Assembly: GCA_017460265.1 (NCBI GenBank)
Contig: JAFUBJ010000320.1
Coordinates: 1-6,091, forward strand
DNA: 6,091 bases
DNA from: Atopobiaceae bacterium
GTDB lineage: Bacteria > Actinomycetota > Coriobacteriia > Coriobacteriales > Atopobiaceae
Direction of reading: 5' to 3'
Shown here: piece after piece, positions 1 through 5,138 of the stretch
Numbering within the stretch: the stretch's first letter is position 1
Layout of the letters: each line of letters starts with the position of its first letter
Position numbers and translations under genes: made by a program
The notes under the pieces: model-generated
What the model was told of the DNA's origin: nothing
What the model saw: only the letters and a program-made list of their open reading frames with translations
The model's database searches: none

Positions 1-386
1 AGGGCGAGGTGCTCCGCGAGGGCACCGACGTCAGCATCCTCGCCTGCGGCATGATGATCCCCCGCGCCATCGACGCCGCCGAGCGCCTTGCCGCCGAGGG
101 CGTGTCCGCCGAGGTCATCAACGTGCAGACCATCATGCCGCTCGACGAGGAGCTGGTCATTGCCAGCGCCAAGAAGACCGGCAAGGTCGTCACCATCGAG
201 GAGGCCTCCATCGTGGGCGGCCTTGGCACCGCGGTGTGCGAGGTCCTCTCCGAGAAGTGCCCGACGCCCGTGCGTCGCATCGGCATGCCCGACATCTTCG
301 GCATGTCTGGCGCCGGTGGCGAGCTGCTTGACATCTATGGCCTGACCGCGGACCACATCATCGAGTGCTACCGCGAGATGGCGTAA
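1..386 (+). CDS. Split transketolase, C-terminal subunit (5'-truncated)
   Basis: This is the 3' end of a gene entering from the left edge; about 128 residues are visible in the frame that ends at TAA 384-386. The GTG at 9 is in frame with open codons before it (Gly-Glu), so it is internal and not a start. The visible part matches the transketolase C-terminal domain: the segment GGLGTAVCEVLSEKCP, followed by RIGMPDIFGMSG and LLDIYGLTADHI, is characteristic of the roughly 310-residue C-terminal subunit of two-gene transketolases. With its N-terminal partner, expected upstream and outside the window, such an enzyme transfers two-carbon ketol units in the cytoplasmic non-oxidative pentose phosphate pathway using thiamine diphosphate. 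The FGxSG motif argues against 1-deoxyxylulose-5-phosphate synthase, whose C-terminal domain is related. The TPP/pyrimidine-binding domain is not visible, so the split organisation is inferred from family resemblance. A strong terminator follows 24 bases after the stop, so the unit ends here. Confidence 0.88.
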   Translation, partial: GEVLREGTDVSILACGMMIPRAIDAAERLAAEGVSAEVINVQTIMPLDEELVIASAKKTGKVVTIEEASIVGGLGTAVCEVLSEKCPTPVRRIGMPDIFGMSGAGGELLDIYGLTADHIIECYREMA

Positions 387-409
387 GGCAACATTGCACA
401 AAGGCTTGG

Positions 410-444
410 GCGGGGTCGGAGCAAGTCCGGTCCCGCTTTTTCTT
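410..444 (+). terminator. Rho-independent terminator of the transketolase gene
   Basis: Bases 410-419 (GCGGGGTCGG) pair with 427-436 (CCGGTCCCGC) over ten base pairs, two of them G-U wobbles, around a seven-base loop. Five T residues follow directly at 437-441, then CTT. It begins 24 bases after the transketolase stop codon, the expected place and form for an intrinsic terminator. It separates the transketolase unit from the TerD-like/HEPN-CBS unit. Confidence 0.9.
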
Positions 445-451
445 GCCATCC

Positions 452-497
452 GGTCAGGGAAGGACGGCAGAAACCTGGTTGCCATTCCCAGCTGACC
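452..497 (+). other. Imperfect intergenic stem-loop of unknown role
   Basis: GGTCAG 452-457 pairs with CTGACC 492-497. After an internal loop, GGA 462-464 pairs with TCC 486-488. After a further small mismatch, GGCAG 466-470 pairs with TTGCC 479-483 (last pair G-U), leaving an eight-base loop. No T tract follows, so it is not a standard terminator. It lies between the terminator and the candidate promoter, so it may only be transcribed by read-through or from an unseen start. A competing pairing of TGCC 444-447 with GGCA 466-469 is possible. It could be a protein-binding site, a small RNA, a remnant, or chance in GC-rich DNA. Confidence 0.35.
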
Positions 498-501
498 CTG
501 A

Positions 502-532
502 TTGCCAGACGGCGGGGAAGCCGTGATAGAAT
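502..532 (+). promoter_or_regulatory. Candidate sigma70-type promoter for the TerD-like/HEPN-CBS unit
   Basis: TTGCCA (502-507) resembles a -35 box (four of six matches to TTGACA) and TAGAAT (527-532) resembles a -10 box (five of six matches to TATAAT). The spacer is 19 bases, longer than the ideal 17. Transcription would start near 539-540 and leave an untranslated leader of about 80 bases before the ATG at 619. Placement after a terminator and before a two-gene unit fits, but the long spacer keeps this tentative. Confidence 0.45.
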
Positions 533-606
533 GTGACGTGCGGGTAGCTAGCTGGGTTTACTCCTTCCGCTTAAGAACAATCCAGCGATATCACCTGCGT
601 CTGCGA

Positions 607-616
607 GAGGAGAAGG
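607..616 (+). promoter_or_regulatory. Ribosome binding site that sets the start at 619
   Basis: GAGGAGAAGG (607-616) is a purine-rich Shine-Dalgarno region just upstream of ATG 619-621; its GGAG core (609-612) lies six bases from the start codon. It favours ATG 619 over the in-frame TTG at 502, which has no such site and falls inside the candidate promoter. CTCCTT at 561-566 in the leader is complementary to GAGGAG 607-612 (last pair U-G) and could in principle mask it. Confidence 0.75.
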
Positions 617-618
617 CA

Positions 619-2655
619 ATGGAGCGGCTATACCAGGACTACCTCTTCTCACAGGGCCTTTTTGTAAGCGAACAGGGGCCGTCGGACCTTGCTGGTGAGA
701 CGGTCCTTTCGCTTGCCAAGCTCTTCAACATCAAGGTGGTCGAGCATCCTGAGTGGGCCTGCCTTGACATGGTGAGGGTTGCGCAGCGCAACCTGGGACG
801 CAACGTTCCCGAGCCCTTCTATCGCGGCTTTCCGCAGTCCGTGCAGAGCCTCTCCATTCAGCAGCGCCTCGTTGACCAGTTTCTGCATTACGCGCGAACC
901 TATGGCTTTGGCGACTTTTCTGAGGCGGGGCACTCCATCTTTGAGGAAGAGTTCTCGCGCTCCTGCTTTAGCGAGAAGGTCCCGGTCAGGGTCTACCGCA
1001 TCATTGACGTGTCCGCGGCGTCCCAGCTCATAGAGCGCCACGCTCATCAGCTCCTGGCGGGCTCGCGCCAGCTGAGCGAGGGCGACTATGCCTTGGTCCT
1101 CCAATGCGTGCGCGACGGCCTTGCCGTTGACGCGTGCGGCTCCAAAGACACGGCCACGAAGCTGTTGATGGACACCAAGGACCTTGCGTTCACAAGCTTC
1201 CTGCAGCTCTCAGACGTGATTCGCCTTGTTGAGCACCTGCAGTTCTCGCATTACGGAAGCACCGACATCAAGAGGCTGAACTTCTCCAACCAAGACCGCA
1301 AGCTCGTGCGCAAGGTGATTGACCGGTTCTTTGAGCGCGGTGCGTGCGACGTTGAGCGCTGCTACGAGATGCGTCGCGCCTGGGTGGGGCTTCTTCACCA
1401 TGTTCACTATCGCCCCATCAACCAGAAGGCGTCAGACTTCGTTACCAACCTAAGAGACAAGCGTGGCCGTTCCGCCTACTCCGCCTTCGAGGCACACATG
1501 GGAAGGGGAGAGGTCAAGGAAGCCCTCTGCGCACTGGAGCAAAGCAAGGGCGCCTCAGACGTGCTGCGTCACCTGAACTACCTGCTCAGCCGCTGCACGA
1601 CAGAGGATCAGGCGCAGTTTGTTCTGGACCACCTGCAGAGCAAGAACAGGATTGTGCTGATACAGCTCCTGCTGATGTACGGCTTCTATGATCCAGACAC
1701 GCCGCGGACCTTTGCGTTCACCAGATACAACATGCTGCGGACGCACCTCGAGACGCAGGAGGAGGTCGCACGCCGCAAGTCGGTCGTGCCGGAGGCGTGG
1801 GTATCTGCCGCAATGGCGCATATCCGTTCCCTGATTGAAGACTCGCTGCGCAACACCCTGGGCAAGGTGTATGTTGACGAGGCCCTGCGCCGCACGGCCA
1901 TTCCCCTCAAGATGGCCGCCTCGATGAGTGGCGTGGGACTGTTGCCCACGGGTTCGCGCATGCCGTTCCCCTCCGACAAGAAGCTGCGTGCCTTCACGTA
2001 CTGGGAGCTGGTCAATGACATCGACCTGAGCGTCATCGGCCTTTCGGACGACGGTGGCCAGACGGAGTTCTCGTGGCGAAACATGGCCTTCAAGCGGTTG
2101 GGAGGAATCGTCTTTTCCGGCGATCAGACCTCGGGATACAACGGAGGGTCCGAGTACTTTGACATCTATCTCCCCAAGTTCAAACAGCACTACGGAAACA
2201 TCCACTACCTTGTCTTCTGCGACAACGTCTATTCTGAAAAAACCTTTGCTGACTGCGTGTGCACGGCCGGGTTCATGGTGCGTGAGAAACGTGGCAGCGG
2301 GAAGGTCTTCGAGCCCAAGACGGTGTCCTCGTCGTTTGGGATCACCTGCCCCAGCCGCTTTGCGTACCTATTTGCCCTCGACCTTGTGAAAGACGAGTTC
2401 GTGTGGCTCAACGTGTCGGTTGGGAGCTTCGAAAACGTTGCGGGGGAGTCGCGCCTCGCCTTCCTGCAAAGGTATCTGCGGTCGACCGAGGTCATCAACC
2501 TCTATGACCTTGCGAGGATGGCGGCAACCGAGGTGGTCGACTACCCACGGGATGCCGACGTCGTGTTCAGCGATCAGGCCGACCTGGCGCTCGAAGGGGC
2601 GGAGCAGATCGGAAGCAAAGACTACGCCCGCGTCCTCGAGCTGCTCAGCTCGTAG
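619..2655 (+). CDS. TerD-like domain protein with long helical N-terminal region
   Basis: A 678-residue, apparently cytoplasmic protein with no visible signal peptide or membrane segment. The ATG at 619 is chosen for its Shine-Dalgarno site; the frame is open back to TTG 502, but that extension looks non-coding. Residues 1 to about 430 are rich in predicted helix and match no enzyme I can name; a stretch around 250-325 (RRAWVGLLHHVHY, LRDKRGRSAYSAFEAHM, VLRHLNYLLSR) resembles the conserved helical part before TerD-like domains in some long actinobacterial proteins. Residues about 436-640 look like a TerD-superfamily domain: LPTGSRMPFP (442-451), LRAFTYW (456-462), DIDLS (467-471, compare DLDAS in TerD), SDDGG (476-480), FSGDQTSG (499-506), SEYFDI (511-516), YLVFCDNVYSE then CTAGFMVRE (530-555). 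TerD domains bind calcium and occur in tellurite, phage and other stress systems; this protein's partner and activity are unknown. It is probably co-transcribed with the HEPN-CBS gene 32 bases downstream. The TerD assignment is from recalled motif pattern, not a search. Confidence 0.8.
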   Translation: MERLYQDYLFSQGLFVSEQGPSDLAGETVLSLAKLFNIKVVEHPEWACLDMVRVAQRNLGRNVPEPFYRGFPQSVQSLSIQQRLVDQFLHYARTYGFGDFSEAGHSIFEEEFSRSCFSEKVPVRVYRIIDVSAASQLIERHAHQLLAGSRQLSEGDYALVLQCVRDGLAVDACGSKDTATKLLMDTKDLAFTSFLQLSDVIRLVEHLQFSHYGSTDIKRLNFSNQDRKLVRKVIDRFFERGACDVERCYEMRRAWVGLLHHVHYRPINQKASDFVTNLRDKRGRSAYSAFEAHMGRGEVKEALCALEQSKGASDVLRHLNYLLSRCTTEDQAQFVLDHLQSKNRIVLIQLLLMYGFYDPDTPRTFAFTRYNMLRTHLETQEEVARRKSVVPEAWVSAAMAHIRSLIEDSLRNTLGKVYVDEALRRTAIPLKMAASMSGVGLLPTGSRMPFPSDKKLRAFTYWELVNDIDLSVIGLSDDGGQTEFSWRNMAFKRLGGIVFSGDQTSGYNGGSEYFDIYLPKFKQHYGNIHYLVFCDNVYSEKTFADCVCTAGFMVREKRGSGKVFEPKTVSSSFGITCPSRFAYLFALDLVKDEFVWLNVSVGSFENVAGESRLAFLQRYLRSTEVINLYDLARMAATEVVDYPRDADVVFSDQADLALEGAEQIGSKDYARVLELLSS

Positions 2656-2675
2656 GCAACACAAAGAATCACGGC

Positions 2676-2682
2676 AGAGGAG
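2676..2682 (+). promoter_or_regulatory. Ribosome binding site for the TTG start at 2688
   Basis: AGAGGAG at 2676-2682 lies five bases before TTG 2688-2690. It is the evidence for choosing this non-AUG start; the next in-frame ATG (2754, residue 23) would remove part of the N-terminal helix of the HEPN-like region. Confidence 0.7.
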
Positions 2683-2687
2683 CCACC

Positions 2688-3395
2688 TTGAGCACCGGCA
2701 AGACAGACGAGTTCATTCAGTTGTACAACCGCCTTGAGACGTCGATACGCAGCATGTATGACGTGCCTCAGGAGTACGGTGCCGTTGCGTGGCTCGTCAG
2801 AAACGTCAGGAGCTATCGGAGCGTCTCTGCCGAGCTTGACTACTGCAGGGAGGTCAGGAACCTGCTGCAGCACAGGGAGCGGATCAAGGACAGCTATGCG
2901 GTTATCCCCAGCGACTCCATGGTCGAGACCCTTCGCAGCGTCCTTGCAAGCATCGAGGCGGTTCCGCGTGCGGCAGACTTGGGCACGAAGGTGACGGACA
3001 TCTTCTCTGCAAGCCTGAACGACCGAATCGTTCCCTTGATGAAGGCAATGCACAAGCGGTCCTTCACCCTCATCCCGATCCTCAAGGAAGGGCGCGTGGT
3101 CGGTGCCTTCAGCGAAAACACGCTACTGACGTACCTCATCAAGAACAACAGCGTCAGCTTTGGGGAAGACGATCGCTTCACGCTGCTGAGCGACCTGCTT
3201 CCCTTGGATAGGCACTCGTCAGAGACGTTTGAGTTTGTGGCGCAGGACACGCCTGCCCCAATGATCGCCGAGATGTTCCAGAAGTCCCTGAGGAACTCAG
3301 AGAGGCTCGAGGCGGCCTTCGTCACCGCTCACGGCAAGAGGAGCGAACGGCTGCTGGGCATGATCACCTCGTGGGACATGGCGGCATTCTTCTGA
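2688..3395 (+). CDS. HEPN-like domain fused to a CBS domain pair
   Basis: A 235-residue soluble protein starting at TTG behind a clear Shine-Dalgarno site, 32 bases after the TerD-like gene, so the two probably form an operon. Residues 1 to about 90 are helical and contain CREVRNLLQH, in which Arg57-Asn58-x3-His62 fits the R-x4-6-H motif, with a polar residue after Arg, of HEPN domains; many such domains are metal-independent RNases. Residues about 98-153 and 165-233 form a CBS pair (Bateman module): KVTDIFSASLNDRI and LIPILKEGRVVGAFSENTLL in the first, LLGMITSWDMAA in the second. The second repeat keeps the G-x-x-T-x-x-D nucleotide-contact pattern (Gly224, Thr227, Asp230); the first has Ser142-Glu-Asn-Thr and lacks the Asp. 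CBS pairs typically bind AMP, ATP, SAM or similar ligands and control an attached domain. RNase activity and ligand control are inference. CBS call is secure; HEPN call is from motif and helical pattern only. Confidence 0.82.
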   Translation: MSTGKTDEFIQLYNRLETSIRSMYDVPQEYGAVAWLVRNVRSYRSVSAELDYCREVRNLLQHRERIKDSYAVIPSDSMVETLRSVLASIEAVPRAADLGTKVTDIFSASLNDRIVPLMKAMHKRSFTLIPILKEGRVVGAFSENTLLTYLIKNNSVSFGEDDRFTLLSDLLPLDRHSSETFEFVAQDTPAPMIAEMFQKSLRNSERLEAAFVTAHGKRSERLLGMITSWDMAAFF

Positions 3396-3441
3396 TGGCG
3401 AGGTCTCACTGCCTGCGCGCTGCGTGAGCTGCCTGGGCTTC

Positions 3442-3475
3442 GGCACCTGCCGGCGCCAACGCACTCCTAAAGTGC
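3442..3475. other. Two small hairpins at the convergent gene junction
   Basis: GGCACC 3442-3447 pairs with GGCGCC 3452-3457 (one wobble pair when read as minus-strand RNA) around a four-base loop, and GCACT 3461-3465 pairs perfectly with AGTGC 3471-3475 around a five-base loop. The minus-strand stop codon (3467-3469) sits inside the second loop. Neither hairpin has a T tract on either strand, so a terminator role for the two converging units is only possible. The rest of the 71-base junction (3396-3466) shows no gene. Confidence 0.25.
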
Positions 3476-5125
3476 ATTGAGGAGCCACTCAGCGGCGCGG
3501 ATGCCATCGGTGGCTGCGCTCATGATGCCGCCCGCATAGCCGGCGCCCTCGCCGCAGGGGAAGAGCCCCGTGATGCCCAGTGCCTGGCCGTCGTCTCCGC
3601 GCGTGACGCGCACGGGCGAGCTTGAGCGCGACTCCACGCCCGTGAGCACTGCGTCTGCGACCGCAAAGCCATCGAGCTTTCGGGCACGCAGGGGAACGGC
3701 CGTGCGCAGGGACTGCGTGATGTAGGAAGGCAGGCAGCCGTCAATTACGCCCCATGAAACACCGCGAGGATAGGTGGGTTGGATGCGGCCGGCGCCCGAC
3801 GATGGGGTGTTGCCCAGGAAGTCGCCCAGGAGCTGCGCGGGGGCCACAAAGGAGCCGCCTCCTTCGTCAAAGGCAGCTTGTTCACAGGAGCGCTGCAGCT
3901 CCATGCCAGCCAGCACGTCGTCGCCAGGAAGGTCGGTGGGAAAGACGTTGGCAAGAAGGCCCGAGTTGGCGTTGACGCCCGCTCGGTCAGACAGGCTCAT
4001 GCCGTTGGTGACCACGCCCCCAGGCTCGCTCGCGGCCGCGACCACATAGCCTCCCGGGCACATGCAGAACGAGAAGACGCCACGCTCGCCGTCGAGATGG
4101 CAGGCAAGCTTGTAGGGCGCGGCTCCCAGGGCGGGATGCCCCGCCGCAGGACCGTACTGGGCCCGGTCGACGTCTGCCTGCAGATGCTCGATGCGCACGC
4201 CCATGGCGAAGGTCTTGCGCTCGAGCCTCACGCTGCGGTCGCGGAGCAGTTCGAAGACGTCGCGTGCGGAGTGCCCCGTGGCTAGCACGACATGGCTTGC
4301 GGGGAGGCGCTCCTCGCGCTCGATGCCCGTCGCTGGGTCAACTGAGGCGAGCGTCACGTGCCGCACTCGGCCTCCCGTGACATCGACGTCCACCAGGCGC
4401 GTGCGGCAGCGAACCTCGCCACCCGCCGCCTCGATACGGCGCACGAGGTTCTCTACGACCGTGGGGAGCACGTCGCTTCCCACGTGGGGGTGAGCGTCCC
4501 AAAGGATGCTGCGCGAGGCACCGGCATCGACGAACGCCTCAAGGATCAGGCGGTGAACGGGGCTCTTGGTGCCTGTCCCCAGCTTTCCGTCAGAGAAGGT
4601 TCCAGCCCCGCCAAGGCCAAACTGAATGTTGCTTTCGGGGTCAAGTGCGCCCGTCTCGTTCAGCGTCTTGACTGCAGCGGTGCGCCTGGTGGCATCGTCG
4701 CCGCGCTCAACAAGAAGGGGCGAGAGGCCAGCCTCGGCAAGGGCGAGCGCGCAGAAGAGGCCCGCGCAGCCCGCGCCGACCACGACGGGCCGTTGGGCTG
4801 GGACGGCACCATGTAGTGACGGCAGGGAGAGCTGCGGTCGGTCAAGGTGGCTCACGCCGCGCGTCTGGTGCCTGCGCTCCAGGCGCGAGAGGAGCTGGCG
4901 TTCTGCGTTTGCATGGCCCGTGAGCTCGAGCCACACGGTGTAGGTAAGGACGATGTCAGCCTTCTTGCGTGCGTCAACGGAGCGTTTTCGCAGTTCAAGA
5001 GAGGATACGTCGGCGGGGGAGAGGTGCAGTCTCTTGAGGGCGGCCGCACGCACGGCGGCAAGCTCGTGTCGCTCGTCTCCGTCGAGGCGTCCCAGCGGGA
5101 CGCGGATGCCGCTTACCTCTATCAT
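3467..5125 (-). CDS. COG2509-type FAD-dependent dehydrogenase, NAD(P)/FAD oxidoreductase
   Basis: A 552-residue cytoplasmic flavoprotein. The ATG at 5125-5123 is chosen because GGAGGG (5138-5133) lies seven bases upstream and because it forms ATGA with the TGA of the upstream flavoprotein gene; an in-frame ATG at 5182 would add 19 residues lying within that gene. Residues 1 to about 70 form the small N-terminal domain usual in this family, ending near KRSVDARKKADIVLTYTV. The FAD-binding Rossmann segment follows: VVVGAGCAGL (114-123) with the acidic end of the second strand at Glu140. Further family landmarks are QFGLGGAGTFSDGKL (168-182), PHVGSDVL (213-220), the SHVVLATGHSARD strand-loop, FCMCPGGYVV and the C-terminal FAD motif CGEGAGYAGGI (524-534). 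Length is typical for COG2509 proteins. The substrate and physiological reaction of this family are not established; a reductase/dehydrogenase role is inferred from the fold. It is the second gene of a translationally coupled pair. Confidence 0.9.
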   Translation of the reverse strand: MIEVSGIRVPLGRLDGDERHELAAVRAAALKRLHLSPADVSSLELRKRSVDARKKADIVLTYTVWLELTGHANAERQLLSRLERRHQTRGVSHLDRPQLSLPSLHGAVPAQRPVVVGAGCAGLFCALALAEAGLSPLLVERGDDATRRTAAVKTLNETGALDPESNIQFGLGGAGTFSDGKLGTGTKSPVHRLILEAFVDAGASRSILWDAHPHVGSDVLPTVVENLVRRIEAAGGEVRCRTRLVDVDVTGGRVRHVTLASVDPATGIEREERLPASHVVLATGHSARDVFELLRDRSVRLERKTFAMGVRIEHLQADVDRAQYGPAAGHPALGAAPYKLACHLDGERGVFSFCMCPGGYVVAAASEPGGVVTNGMSLSDRAGVNANSGLLANVFPTDLPGDDVLAGMELQRSCEQAAFDEGGGSFVAPAQLLGDFLGNTPSSGAGRIQPTYPRGVSWGVIDGCLPSYITQSLRTAVPLRARKLDGFAVADAVLTGVESRSSSPVRVTRGDDGQALGITGLFPCGEGAGYAGGIMSAATDGIRAAEWLLNAL

Positions 5126-5138
5126 GCCAACGCCCTCC
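5122..5138 (-). promoter_or_regulatory. ATGA start/stop overlap with internal ribosome binding site
   Basis: On the minus strand the start codon of the COG2509 gene (5125-5123) overlaps the stop codon TGA (5124-5122) of the upstream HI0933-type gene. A GGAGGG site at 5138-5133 lies inside the end of the upstream gene. This arrangement points to one mRNA and translational coupling of the two flavoproteins. Confidence 0.85.

Noticed and set aside
445..470. Resemblance to the signal recognition particle RNA core (GGTCAGG ... GAAGGA.GGCAG)
   Set aside because: The segment between GGTCAGG and GAAGG lacks the bases needed for the conserved GGAA-tetraloop stem, and the sequence just upstream is a terminator and not a 5' SRP strand.
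502..618. N-terminal extension of the TerD-like protein from TTG 502
   Set aside because: It has no Shine-Dalgarno site, overlaps the candidate promoter, and ATG 619 has a strong site.
1555..2205. A 216-codon open frame on the minus strand
   Set aside because: It is antisense to the conserved TerD-like region, with no ribosome binding site or family pattern noticed; it is a shadow of the real gene.
4358..4816. A 152-codon open frame on the plus strand
   Set aside because: It is antisense to the FAD-binding part of the COG2509 gene and reads as a composition-driven shadow.
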